This document shows, piece by piece, positions 36,601-43,328 of a stretch of DNA of 64,000 bases; the first letter of the stretch is position 1, and every line of letters starts with the position of its first letter. A program made the position numbers and the translations under genes. The DNA lies in NCBI GenBank assembly GCA_964017155.1, contig OZ024861.1, positions 28,061,145 to 28,125,144 of the forward strand, given 5' to 3'. This DNA comes from Oasisia sp. SBJ-2009. Taxonomy: Eukaryota > Annelida > Polychaeta > Sabellida > Siboglinidae. The notes under the pieces are model-generated. The model was given only the letters and a program-made list of their open reading frames with translations, searched no databases and was not told the DNA's origin.

Positions 36601-37861
36601 GAGATGTTAATTGCAGCACCACTTTATTGCTAAGATGTGTATAAATATCACCCCAAAAGCAATATATCAAGGGCTTGAATAATTATCTGTCGGCTGCTTT
36701 GTGCATCAGTCACTTATGCCTGCCAACTTTTCAGTTTGAAAATCCACTACCATTTCAGACTCACTAAAAAGCCCAACTTCATCCCACCATAATGCTTGAC
36801 AGAAAGTTCCATTGGCGAACATTTGCCACATGATCTGCTACACCCCCTGGTGGGCATCCCCTTAGTTTTGAGAACCCTGCTACACCCCCCTGGTGGGCAT
36901 CCCCTTAGTTTTGAGAGCCCTGCTACACCCCCCTGGTGGGCATCCCCTCAGTTTTGAGAACCCTGCTACACCCCCCTGGTGGGCATCCCCTTAGTTTTGA
37001 GAGCCCTGCTACACCCCCCTGGTGGGCATCCCCTCAGTTTTGAGAGCCCTGCTACACCCCCCTGGTGGGCATCCCCTCAGGTTGTTGGTATCTTGGCTGC
37101 AAAATCAAACATAACCGAATTAGTTTGGCATGTCTGGCTGGTACATTGATCCTTGGATCAAAGTAGCTAAAGCTGAGATCAGTGGGGTGTACTGTAATGT
37201 GTTTGCTCCACACTATTCTTAATTGTGTAAGGGTATGGCAAATTGTCTTTTATTTGGATAACAACATTGAAATAAATGTTGTAATGCAAACCATTTGACA
37301 AACTGAGTTTTTAAACAATGTGGATTCTAAATAGACAGAGGTATTATTAACAAGTGCGTTCCCATTAACATAAAACAAAGCATTTAGTAATTACCAGCAT
37401 GATCGCTGCTGTAGCATTGTCTAACATACATTTTTACTGTAGGGTATGTTTCTCGTGGTTATGACCACAAGGCACCAATAATAACAATATACATGCTTGT
37501 ATTTCTTTTCCCAGTTAGCCAAATGGATACACTTTGGGGCTTCTCCCAGTGTGTTTGCTAACCCTAGACCTGATCTTAAAGGCTCCAAATATTGCCTCCT
37601 TTAGGGTCGATGGAGAACACCTACCTGTCAGAGAGCTCCCACGATGTTGGTGCCAAGCACCCACAAATGAGTCCCCAACATGGCGTCTCTGGGTTGTACT
37701 GGAGTGATGAGCACAAGAATGGTGGCGCCACTGGCACTCCCACACTTCTCCCTGGCAGCCCTACGGACACGTACAGCCACCCTCACTCGAAGCAGGACGT
37801 CACTACCTCCATAACCCCTCCTGCCACTGAATCAACCGGTGGCTTTGTCATCGTTGAGTGA
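280..37861 (+). CDS. PKHD1L1-like: Fibrocystin-L-like (PKHD1L1/PKHD1 family) receptor-like membrane protein, 5'-truncated by the window
   Basis: Proposed coding exons: 280-452, 837-976, 1714-1804, 2373-2530, 3264-3389, 4123-4228, 4734-4940, 5484-5552, 6041-6165, 6442-6577, 7101-7287, 7914-8158, 8843-9031, 9974-10144, 10825-12255, 13683-13826, 15015-15195, 15755-15911, 16441-16597, 16919-16998, 17334-17463, 18311-18682, 19173-20692, 21046-21223, 21810-22019, 22782-23057, 24226-24474, 25020-25202, 25802-26035, 26721-27443, 28044-28206, 28509-28744, 29075-29323, 29877-30398, 31055-31398, 32275-32634, 33526-33913, 34241-34419, 35174-35215, 36462-36579, 37605-37861. Each junction is AG/GT and phase-compatible, most of them phase 1; the total is one leftover base plus 3735 codons including the TGA stop. 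Domain order (IPT/TIG repeats, two G8 plus beta-helix units, SEA-like region, one transmembrane helix, short tail) is that of the fibrocystin family; two G8 units and the length favour fibrocystin-L. Human PKHD1L1 is about 4.2 thousand residues, so several hundred N-terminal residues are probably outside the window. Expected role: a very large cell-surface protein. The ligand is not deducible here. Confidence 0.93.
3905..4130. repeat. Minisatellite of about 58 bases overlapping the 3' splice site of exon 4123
   Basis: About four diverged copies are seen. Each has the order ggtgactgtca, then a spacer, then cttggttgtaactgg, then tgtatcatt-ac. The final unit's ag (4121-4122) is the acceptor, and its next bases are the first codons of the exon. 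Earlier copies keep an AG in the same place (ending 3949 and 4005); one copy (near 4063) has lost it. Confidence 0.8.
4123..8158 (+). CDS. Fibrocystin-L-like exons 6-12: first IPT/TIG block (about four domains)
   Basis: Exons 4123-4228, 4734-4940, 5484-5552, 6041-6165, 6442-6577, 7101-7287 and 7914-8158. The block opens with a CxGxC motif followed by [12 protein letters not shown], the usual lead into an IPT/TIG fold. Typical IPT cores follow: [20 protein letters not shown] and [10 protein letters not shown], each followed by a conserved Cys and then an I-x-C strand. The third domain is degenerate ([10 protein letters not shown] and no GxGF). IPT/TIG domains are Ig-like beta-sandwiches found in Plexin, Met and fibrocystins, where they form extracellular stalks or ligand-binding arrays. 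Several introns interrupt the domains in phase 1 just after the Ser-Pro-x-x-Gly turn. Confidence 0.88.
6610..7060. repeat. Minisatellite of about 33 bases filling the intron before exon 7101
   Basis: Copies of a unit built on aatcccagcatcagctcc and tactgacctctcctt run head to tail with small indels. The array takes up most of the 523-base intron 6578-7100 and stops about 40 bases before the acceptor. Confidence 0.9.
8843..10144 (+). CDS. Fibrocystin-L-like exons 13-14: cupredoxin-like insert between IPT blocks
   Basis: Exons 8843-9031 and 9974-10144 join in phase (g/gc, Gly) to give a segment of about 120 residues that is not IPT. Its pattern is [14 protein letters not shown] early and [17 protein letters not shown] late. 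This resembles a cupredoxin (plastocyanin-like) fold: a strand leading to a D-x-V-x-W-x-W motif, then a final F-x-x-x-GxFYYWSG strand-loop. I do not see a complete His/Cys/Met copper-ligand set, so copper binding is doubtful. Known fibrocystin-L proteins carry a similar W/Y-rich segment between IPT domains. The assignment rests on motif shape only. A candidate 65-base exon at 9409-9473 lies between these two and would break the frame. Confidence 0.72.
9477..9957. repeat. 25-base minisatellite of about 19 copies
   Basis: The unit tggttcctacacttggtgca plus gtgac or gtgcc is repeated almost perfectly; the main variation is the A/C in the last positions. As 25 is not a multiple of three and the unit lacks stops, all three + frames stay open, giving false proteins rich in Trp, Cys and Leu. 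It ends 16 bases before the acceptor of exon 9974. Confidence 0.95.
10825..12255 (+). CDS. Fibrocystin-L-like exon 15: 1431-base exon with a furin-type site and five intact IPT/TIG domains
   Basis: The exon starts at the acceptor gttgcag (ends 10824) with codon g/ca and ends before gtgagt at 12256. It begins with ASGRRKRST, an R-R-K-R proprotein-convertase consensus at 10833-10844. Five IPT domains follow without introns. Their signature strands are [44 protein letters not shown] and [11 protein letters not shown], each preceded by a (S/T)P-type turn and, except in the third, followed by a Cys-containing strand. The exon ends inside the lead of a further IPT (ATSISPTEG). The domains are clearly related to one another but divergent. 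No frameshift or stop is seen over 1.4 kb. Confidence 0.95.
13683..15911 (+). CDS. Fibrocystin-L-like exons 16-18: last two IPT/TIG domains
   Basis: Exons 13683-13826, 15015-15195 and 15755-15911. Exon 16 completes the IPT whose lead ends exon 15 ([19 protein letters not shown] and so on). Exons 17-18 encode [26 protein letters not shown] and then a Cys-Val/Ile-x-Cys pair, a standard IPT. The joins are phase 1 (12255/13683 and 13826/15015), phase 2 (15195/15755, gg/c) and phase 0 (15911/16441). The introns on both sides of exon 17 carry the same TTGGTG hexanucleotide repeat (13889-14268 and 15584-15648). Confidence 0.9.
13889..14268. repeat. Hexanucleotide (GGTGTT/GGAGTT)n array, about 380 bases
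   Basis: Tandem ggtgtt and ggagtt units fill part of the intron 13827-15014. The array yields spurious ORFs in several frames (Val/Gly and Val/Leu on +, Thr/Pro on -). It is not coding. Confidence 0.95.
15584..15648. repeat. Second hexanucleotide (GGTGTT)n array in the next intron
   Basis: About ten ggtgtt units lie in the intron 15196-15754, the same motif as the array 1.3 kb upstream in the preceding intron. Confidence 0.92.
16441..18682 (+). CDS. Fibrocystin-L-like exons 19-22: first G8 domain
   Basis: Exons 16441-16597, 16919-16998, 17334-17463 and 18311-18682. Diagnostic G8 features are seen: W-S-x-x-x-T-W-G-G near the start, [10 protein letters not shown], repeated short beta strands with conserved glycines ([10 protein letters not shown]), T-W-T-V-L-A as a strand in the C-terminal half, [11 protein letters not shown], and the closing [11 protein letters not shown]8 domains, named for eight conserved glycines, occur in fibrocystin, fibrocystin-L, CEMIP and CEMIP2 (TMEM2), and are followed by parallel beta-helix repeats, as here. 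The exact activity of G8 in fibrocystins is unknown. CEMIP-type hyaluronan degradation should not be transferred without support. Confidence 0.94.
17785..18215 (+). mobile_element. 3' end of a non-LTR retrotransposon (LINE) in intron 17464-18310
   Basis: On the + strand a short reading frame contains [19 protein letters not shown], which resembles the very C-terminus of many non-LTR reverse transcriptases (a K-x-x-L-K-T-H-L-F motif). An AT-rich 3' region follows, then a typical tail around 18180-18225: ggcgctttataaatgtt followed by cttattattatt. The element is 5'-truncated and inactive. The exact clade is uncertain. Confidence 0.65.
19173..21223 (+). CDS. Fibrocystin-L-like exons 23-24: parallel beta-helix (PbH1) region after G8-1
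   Basis: Exon 19173-20692 (1520 bases, the largest here) and exon 21046-21223. Sequences typical of right-handed parallel beta-helix coils are present: [20 protein letters not shown], then [19 protein letters not shown], then [12 protein letters not shown] and [19 protein letters not shown]. The repeated N-x-V and H-x-T turns and the RYPIHFH motif are characteristic of the G8/PbH1 unit of fibrocystin and CEMIP-like proteins. The coding frame is intact throughout. A large intron-free exon in this region is compatible with family gene structure, but I cannot verify that here. Confidence 0.94.
21598..21619. repeat. Perfect 22-base palindrome
   Basis: The sequence gtcacctcact followed by agtgaggtgac is its own reverse complement with no spacer. 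It lies in the intron 21224-21809, with no exon or recognised element around it. Confidence 0.9.
21810..25202 (+). CDS. Fibrocystin-L-like exons 25-28: second G8 domain
   Basis: Exons 21810-22019, 22782-23057, 24226-24474 and 25020-25202. It starts with a basic linker ([20 protein letters not shown]) and then [19 protein letters not shown], the G8 start. The body shows [32 protein letters not shown], the strand [22 protein letters not shown] and the closing [17 protein letters not shown] second G8 distinguishes fibrocystin-type proteins from the single-G8 CEMIP family. The acceptor of exon 24226 lies about 37 bases beyond an inserted LINE fragment. The acceptor at 25019 was chosen because it restores phase (t/cc) and the expected strand order. 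Confidence 0.92.
23815..24190 (-). mobile_element. 5'-truncated CR1/L2-like LINE 3' end inside intron 23058-24225
   Basis: On the minus strand the reading frame encodes [19 protein letters not shown] and ends with [18 protein letters not shown]. This is the same C-terminus as the larger LINE copy at 52.3-55.1 kb, and the two also share their 3' noncoding sequence (ccatctagagttgatt type, minus strand). Only the last stretch of reverse transcriptase plus the 3'UTR is present. The 5' breakpoint lies about 37 bases from the acceptor of exon 24226. Confidence 0.85.
25802..27443 (+). CDS. Fibrocystin-L-like exons 29-30: parallel beta-helix region after G8-2
   Basis: Exons 25802-26035 and 26721-27443. 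Typical beta-helix turns are [54 protein letters not shown] and [20 protein letters not shown], followed by [14 protein letters not shown] and [15 protein letters not shown]. This matches the second PbH1 block of fibrocystin-L. The frame joins in phase 1 (g/ga at 25202/25802 and g/cc at 26035/26721). The intervening intron (26036-26720) holds a pure GCCCT pentanucleotide array at 26271-26380. Confidence 0.93.
26271..26380. repeat. Pure pentanucleotide (GCCCT)22 array
   Basis: Uninterrupted gccct units run over 110 bases in the intron 26036-26720, producing spurious Pro/Ala/Cys/Leu ORFs in all + frames. Confidence 0.97.
27577..27665. repeat. (AT)n/(GT)n microsatellite in intron 27444-28043
   Basis: AT dinucleotides with a short internal (TG) stretch near 27593-27606. 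The rest of this intron is AT-rich without recognised features. Confidence 0.95.
28044..29323 (+). CDS. Fibrocystin-L-like exons 31-33: conserved block after the second beta-helix
   Basis: Exons 28044-28206, 28509-28744 and 29075-29323. Recognisable family landmarks are [37 protein letters not shown] followed by [12 protein letters not shown], and the later Cys-rich stretch [19 protein letters not shown]. The D-x-C-V-D-M-x-C-D and KDLDGS motifs are hallmarks of the fibrocystin C-terminal half. The donor at 29323 (ctg/gtttgt) is weak but gives the right phase (g/gc) into exon 29877. The intron behind it contains a long C-homopolymer (29787-29821). Confidence 0.92.
29787..29821. repeat. C homopolymer, two runs split by AT
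   Basis: Two runs of about 16 or more C separated by an at dinucleotide, in the intron 29324-29876, about 55 bases upstream of the acceptor of exon 29877. Such runs are assembly-sensitive. Confidence 0.9.
29877..31398 (+). CDS. Fibrocystin-L-like exons 34-35: region with a second furin-type site
   Basis: Exons 29877-30398 and 31055-31398. Exon 34 begins [20 protein letters not shown], the usual family segment after the KDLDGS block. It ends with [11 protein letters not shown], a strong dibasic/furin-type consensus at 30350-30364. Exon 35 is hydrophilic and rich in Ser, Thr, Asn and Glu (NSTESSEG) with several N-x-S/T sites, and looks like an extended juxtamembrane spacer. The intron between them (30399-31054) is almost entirely a 37-base minisatellite. 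Fibrocystins are known to be processed by proprotein convertases, so cleavage here is plausible but unproven. Confidence 0.88.
30420..31040. repeat. 37-base minisatellite, about 17 copies, filling intron 30399-31054
   Basis: The unit is built from ccaccaacagtctggctgtc followed by actgttctgtagtatat, with few substitutions. It starts about 20 bases after the donor of exon 34 and ends about 15 bases before the acceptor of exon 35, so nearly the whole intron is array. Each unit carries an internal cag and a ctgtag, both acceptor-like. Confidence 0.95.
32275..34419 (+). CDS. Fibrocystin-L-like exons 36-38: two Ig-like segments and an SEA-like domain
   Basis: Exons 32275-32634, 33526-33913 and 34241-34419. 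Exon 36 and the first half of exon 37 each contain a beta-sandwich-like repeat with the pattern V-x-x-G-x-A-T-F-x-x-(L/V) followed by x-G-x-Y. The second half of exon 37 through exon 38 resembles an SEA domain: a helix with [14 protein letters not shown], then [14 protein letters not shown], and a second helix ([13 protein letters not shown]). GSIV sits where SEA domains such as that of MUC1 carry the self-cleaving G/SVVV. The codon for that Gly is split by the intron (33913/34241). Confidence 0.82.
34690..35110. repeat. Degenerate short tandem repeat (gacctgtct.. type) in intron 34420-35173
   Basis: A loose repetition of about 15-20 bases around acctgtctctgttgga recurs many times with substitutions. 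It stops about 60 bases before the acceptor of the 42-base exon at 35174. Confidence 0.6.
35174..37861 (+). CDS. Fibrocystin-L-like exons 39-41: juxtamembrane microexon, transmembrane helix, cytoplasmic tail, stop
   Basis: Exon 35174-35215 is only 42 bases (14 codons, [14 protein letters not shown]). Exon 36462-36579 encodes the single membrane span ([20 protein letters not shown]), flanked on the inner side by a basic NKKMSMK stop-transfer. The last exon, 37605-37861, encodes a tail of about 85 residues rich in Ser, Pro, Thr and His ([19 protein letters not shown]), ending GGFVIVE, then TGA. FVIVE ends in a hydrophobic-x-acid arrangement and is not an obvious class I PDZ ligand. Topology is type I: extracellular array, one span, short tail. 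Confidence 0.92.
35717..36460. repeat. 35-base minisatellite, about 20 copies, abutting the acceptor of the transmembrane exon
   Basis: Units of cagtgtgttctctggtgtgt plus ttgtttattggtgtg or a close variant, the last few with more substitutions (gaag for gcag). The array runs into gtgtgttccag, which is the splice acceptor ending at 36461. All + frames stay open, giving false Cys/Val/Phe-rich proteins of up to 233 residues. Confidence 0.95.
36836..37085. repeat. 43-base minisatellite, about 6 copies, in the last intron
   Basis: Tandem units containing cccccctggtgggcatcccc and ttagttttgagaa or a variant, within intron 36580-37604. Confidence 0.95.
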
Positions 37862-39715
37862 TCACTCATGGACCTGGGGACCATTTCACTACGATAAAGA
37901 GGGAAATCCATCATTAAGCTGTCTGTTGTAAAAGTCAAGGGGCATTATAAACATGCAACAAAGCTACCAGTGCATCACTGAGGAGACTATTTCTGTGACA
38001 CACTTGTGAAAGTGTTCCAGTGATATGTCCTGTGGTGTTGAGACTTCGGTATACAACATCACAGTTAAGGAGCCAAATCGATACTAAAGAGGAAATTCAG
38101 CCTTATGAACTCTTTAAAATGTTAGTGAAATGGGCCCCTATTCACCTGTCATGGACCTGTTCACCTTTCCTGCCCTATTGATACTGTACATCTGCATCAG
38201 CCAAGTTTCCACCGTTTGGTACATCTACTATCCAAGTTCATCTCAAATAGAGAGAATGATTTAAGCTGGTCATCTAGAAAATCATACATTTTCATAGTTG
38301 CATAGAGATAGGCACCGACATGTTGCCACCAGAATAATTGATATGTTAACAGGTCCTCATGGTATGACACAAGAAAGGATGAATGCCTAGACAATGTACT
38401 CAGTTAGTTTTACACTTTGATTTGTGTGCTTTATATACTATTATTGTATATATTTTTAATGCATTAACAGCAGTTTTATATCCACTATTTACTGGCATGT
38501 TGCATAAATTGTTCAGGTGACAACATGTCCAGCTGAAGTTGTGGCTGTTGCGGGCAGCAGCCACTACACGTACAAGACATGTTTATTCATGAACAATCAT
38601 TTCAGTTCATATGAAAAAGCTGTCACTGTTGTACCTGCCAAGCAAATTAAACTTTAACTAGATCAACATAAATGTTCCAGTCCTTTAATAAACTAAGTTG
38701 GAGCATTTGGTATATTCACTCATCCATCATATTTCCAGATATTTGAAAAGACACTACTTGTGATATATAAATAAATATATATTTGACATCACTACAAACC
38801 TGGCATTTTGATCAATATATGGAATTGAGTATATATTTTAAATACATTACTTTATTATATACATATATTTGCTATCGCATGTGTGTGTTGTATTTTTCCT
38901 AGTAATCCACAATATGGAAAATGGACACGTATGAATTTGTATACGTTTCTCAGTGTGTTACATAATAGCATGCACAATGTTTGTTTGCTAGCAATTTTAC
39001 AATTGTAAGCTCCAGTTAATAAAATCAAAGACGAACTGGAAATGTTAAGAGTAGACCGGTGTGTTTCTATTATGGTGTATATCTCTTACAATGTAGGAAA
39101 GGGCTTTATTCTTATTCAGGTAGAGAATTGTTGATAGACATATCCCACAAGCACTTTTTTACATCTACACGTACTTTTTGAAACACTGAGGTAATATTTT
39201 GTTGGTTTGAATCAATGTGATAAAGGTGTTGGTGAATCAGTGACCTTACATTACAAGTTTATACAGTTTGTATAAATGCTATTGCATTGATACCGTGTTG
39301 GAAAGGCAATATACAACCAGGTATATCATAGCACAAATTTACTCAGTTGCTACCTTATACATGGTGTATCAATCAGTACCGGGGTAGTCAATAGCTATCC
39401 TGGTAGACTGGTATATGCACGGGCATATTCCAAGTGACACTTTCACCTGTATAACTGGTGTCATGTTCTTGCACTTGGACATTGTGTTCCTTGCTGTTGT
39501 AATAATTAGTTGTGATTGAACACTGAATCTACACAGACCTGTATATGCATGTGTAGAAATAACACAGGAAATCCAAACTTCCAATCAAACGAAGGCCGTT
39601 TTGTAACAGTCTAGGCCAGTAGGAGATATAAATATGAGATGTTTTGTACACAAGAATTCTATGGTTTGTATGTGTTTTAAAGTAATAAAGCAACCTTAGA
39701 CACTACGCTGCCATC
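37862..39715 (+). other. 3'UTR and downstream flank of the fibrocystin-L-like gene
   Basis: This stretch after the TGA is AT-rich, has no convincing ORF, and contains several AATAAA signals (38687-38692, 38770-38775, 39018-39023 and 39684-39689). The transcript probably ends after one of these, but which one cannot be told from sequence alone. Confidence 0.5.
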
Positions 39716-41025
39716 TTACTTGTGGTATCTCTTGTAATGTGTCAGACAGAGGTGGGTTCTAAAGAAACACGAGACAGGCAAGTGCGATAGGTATCCAAGT
39801 AACCACTTCAAACATTTCTTTGTGGGACAATGTCTGTAAACTAGGCACCCTAAGACCACCCTAGATGCAGTGTGCTATTGGCTCTGAAATAAGTTGATGT
39901 TGTTGACTGGATGAGATAGTTTAAATTGTAGCAATGGATTCGGCTGCATTTCTGGAAGTACTGGAAGGTCAATGTCTATGTAATCCACTTGTACTAGATA
40001 TGGGGAAACTGTTTTTGTACATGATCTACATCTGGGAAATGTTAAAGAACTGCTCACATAAAATAAGGGCTAAAATATTAAGGATGTAATAGAAGGTATG
40101 TCTATACTATAATAAACAGTGATGTTTGCTATTTATACAGCATATTTGATAAATAATAGTCTATTGAATAATTCCCAATTGTTTTTAGTAATAATATGGG
40201 TAAATGTTCATATGTAATTGAGTAAACATTGCTAAATTAATATTATCAATGTTGTTTTCAAACTGAGGAATTAGTGTCGATGCACTAAAGATAGTAGCGC
40301 ATTAGAAGACTGGACATTCTATAAAAAGAATTTCTGTGATTTAGGGGGCGCGTTAGGGTTTTCAGCCGCAGCGGGCATAATTATACCAGGAAAGAAAGTT
40401 CAAGATTCGACACCTGGAGATGCAGAGCTTCAAAATTATATACTACATGCCACATTGTCAAGCCTGGTTTGATTTTCCCGACCGCTCAATGCGCGGGATA
40501 ACACGCATTGACCTTGACTTTTATCTTTGACCTTGACCTTCAGTACAATCAAACTGGAAAAAATAAAAAAACATTAAATCGACATTTAGATCATGATTAT
40601 AGTCAGTACAATAAAGATAGCTTTAGAAGATACAACATGCGATAATTAAAATTTCTGTGATTTAGGGGGTGGGTTAGGTTTTCACCCACAGTGGGCATAA
40701 TTTGTGAGACACAAAATTAACTAGATACCAGAGCTAACTTAAAAAACGTATTTTAATGATGTGCCCTCAAAATGTCGCTAGGACACTTGCTGGAACACTA
40801 ATACCATTGATAATGGTATTAGCGTGCAAGCTTGTGCAGTGGTGTAAACTTGAGGACAGTCGAAGTGCAAAACGAAAGGCCATAATCGGCACTTTTATAG
40901 ACGCAGGCCTGCGTTTCAGTGCCAATACTGCGACCGGAACTTCAGCTCAAGGCACAACTTATTCCGTTACAAGAGTCGATGACGTCATGAAACGTTGTCA
41001 TACCAACGAGTTGTCGGCTATACGT
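39716..41025. other. Non-coding flank with a pair of diverged direct repeats
   Basis: No gene recognised. Two related blocks, 40302-40382 and 40623-40703, share tttctgtgatttaggggg and gggcataatt with a 320-base offset. The ORF at 40756-41040 shows no recognisable protein and is probably chance; its end overlaps the start of the RTE-like remnant. Confidence 0.5.
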
Positions 41026-41026
41026 C

Positions 41027-42317
41027 TCTTCTTTCCATAGCAGGCAAGATCTTCGCCAGGATCCTCCTCAACAGACTATCTACAAGGTAGTTCCGGAGAC
41101 ACAATGTGGCTTGAGTGGTGACCGGAGCACCGTTGATATGATATTTTGCCTCCGACAGCTACAAGAAAAGTGCATTGAGCAGGACCAACCACTGTACACG
41201 GTATTTGTTGACTTTTGTAAAGCGTTCGATACAGTTGGGAGGACCGGTCTATGCCACCTACTGAGGAAGCATGGATGCCCAGAGAAGTTCACAACTGTGA
41301 TCGAGGCTCTACATACGGGAATGACGGCGAATGTTAGTTTTGGAGGGGAAGTCTCGGAATCGTTCAGTGAACATTACAAATGGGGTCAAGCAAAGTTGTA
41401 TACTGGCCCCCACGCTCTTGTCCATCTTCATATCAGCAATGCTCGACGAGGCTTTCCGAGCCATGTGGGATGGCGTCTACATACAGTCCAGACAGAGCGC
41501 TGACCTATTCAACGTCACACACTTCAGAGGGAAGACCAAGACTACTCGGATACTGATGAGAGAGCTGCTATTCGCAGATGACAGTGCACTGGTTGCACAC
41601 TCTGCTGAAGAGGTGCAGAAATAGTGGATGCTTTCTCCGATGCGTCAAAGAAGTTCGGCCTACGATTTACATCAAGAAGACCGAGGTGCATGCTGTACCA
41701 ACCCAACTCTACAAGAACCCGAGATGAGGATATCATGGTTGATGGAAACAAACTGAAATCTGTTCTGGAATTAACGTACATCGGAAGCACTATATCAAGT
41801 AATGGATGCATTGACGATGAAATACAGAGGAGGATGACCAAGGCTAGTGCATCTTTCGGCCGACTACGCCAGAGACTCTGGAACAACCACCATGTGTCCA
41901 TGCGGGTCAAAGGCAACATATACCGTGCAATCATGCTGTCAACCCTCTTTTACGGAGCAGAGGCCTGGACAGTGTACAAACGACAGGTAAAAAAGCTGCA
42001 AGCCTTCATGATGCGACCTGGATGGACAAAGTGACAAACAAGGACATACTCGAACGGAGAGGGCTTCCATCTATGGAAAATCTTCTGATCAGAAAGAATC
42101 TCCGGTGGACTGGACACCTCATGAGGATGTCACCAAACAGCATACCAATGCAGGTTCTCTACTCCAAACTGTCTTCTGGTCACAGAAAGAGAGGGCGCCC
42201 TCGTCTCCGGTTCAAGGAAACCATCAAGAGAAACATGAAGCTGAGAGACATAAAGACCAACTCATAGACATCACTCTCACAGCAGAGAGATATATGGAGA
42301 CAGCATGATGATGATGA
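41027..42317 (+). pseudogene. Decayed RTE-like non-LTR reverse transcriptase
   Basis: Broken reading frames on + carry reverse transcriptase and C-terminal motifs in the right order: AGKIFARILLNRLS near 41040, FVDFCKAFDTV near 41210, GVKQSCILAPTLLSIF near 41380, LLFADDSALV near 41570, LTYIGSTISSNGCIDDEIQR near 41780, YGAEAWTVYK near 41950, and RWTGHLMRM with RGRPRLRFKE near 42110-42215. It ends near a gatgatgatgac tail (42306-42317). The pieces switch frame at least three times, so no active enzyme is encoded. The order and the C-terminal RWTGHL/RGRP motifs fit RTE-type elements common in invertebrate genomes. The 5' part with the endonuclease is missing. Confidence 0.85.
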
Positions 42318-42900
42318 CAGTGGCCATGTTGAGCGATATTTACAACAACTCACCAGACCTTTGAAAGAAAGGCAGCCGTGAAAGACGTTTTTGATAATAT
42401 ATCAGAAATTGTAGGAGGTGCCAAGTTTTGTTGTTTGATAGAACAGACACTCACGAGTTTACATAGTGTCATGCACCCACAGAACAATTCCAAACGCGTC
42501 AAAACATATAGGAATAATCCCTAAGGATGTCACGATGATTTATAACGTACCATCAAATGTATTTGACTTTGTTTTATGCAATTCGAAGTTGAACATAACA
42601 GGTTGTATTCTTACTAAGACACCGGAGATTATTGCACTAGTTTCACTAGAGCCATCGTCAAACACGGTTTGCTAAATTAACCGTTGTATTATGCTCGTCA
42701 GACCGACCAATGCGCCAATCTCGCTAGAGAGACCTTTGCGTAATGTTGACTACAGCGACCATCGTGCTAGTCTCGTTAACGACCAATACGCTTTTAGTCG
42801 AGACGTTGCCACGTGTTTTGCGTAGTAAAGAACAAGATAAGGGAAGTGTCAAACACAGCTTTATTGGTTTAATTTTATTTATGGGACATTAGAGGAAACG
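42318..42900. other. Unassigned intergenic stretch
   Basis: No recognised gene. The ORF at 42466-42675 has no family signature. A tttatt at 42860-42865 (AATAAA on the minus strand) could serve as a distal polyadenylation signal of the GDPD gene at 43329-44468. Confidence 0.4.
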
Positions 42901-42904
42901 ACTC

Positions 42905-43070
42905 GTACGTAGATAACACAGTGAAGTGGTATTGTACACTGACGTACACGGATAGTAATACACTGATCTATGCGGATGAGTAACGTACACTAACGTACGG
43001 GCGAGCAACGTACACTGACGTACATGGATGAGTAACGTACACTTACATATACGGATGGGTAATGTACATT
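42905..43070. repeat. Imperfect tandem repeat with ACGTAC core
   Basis: Diverged units around gagtaacgtacactgacgta and cggatgggta recur four to five times with a spacing of about 38 bases, downstream of the minus-strand GDPD gene. Confidence 0.65.
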
Positions 43071-43328
43071 CGAACTTCGGTTTACACTTTTCAGTCACCT
43101 CGGTAATAAAGGTCGCCCTTCGACTGTACAGTAGTATTTGAACAGCAATACAGAAAAGGAAATTAATCACGCTTTATATAAAACAGTAAAGCAAAGGAAA
43201 CTAGTCTCGCTAATACGGTCACTTCGCCATTCGGTTCACCTTTGCCCAGTTCCCGGACGACACAATACACACCATGTTTTAGTTGAAATTACTGCGACAG
43301 TAATACGACAGTAATACGACACGATACG

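Larger units (their letters stand above)
453..37604 (+). other. Introns of the fibrocystin-L-like gene: contents not listed elsewhere
   Basis: Introns longer than 300 bases in which I see only ordinary AT-rich sequence: 453-836, 977-1713, 1805-2372, 2531-3263, 4229-4733, 4941-5483, 5553-6040, 7288-7913, 8159-8842 (with a pyrimidine-rich, repeat-like stretch near 8300-8400), 10145-10824, 12256-13682 (the longest, 1427 bases), 15912-16440, 16598-16918, 16999-17333, 18683-19172, 20693-21045, 21224-21809 (palindrome only), 22020-22781 (G-rich patches near 22390-22500), 24475-25019, 25203-25801, 28207-28508, 28745-29074, 31399-32274, 32635-33525 and 33914-34240. Introns carrying minisatellites, microsatellites or LINE pieces have their own entries. 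Confidence 0.6.

Noticed and set aside
40756..41040. 94-residue ORF
   Set aside because: No recognisable domain and no splice or promoter context; it runs into the reverse transcriptase remnant. Probably chance.
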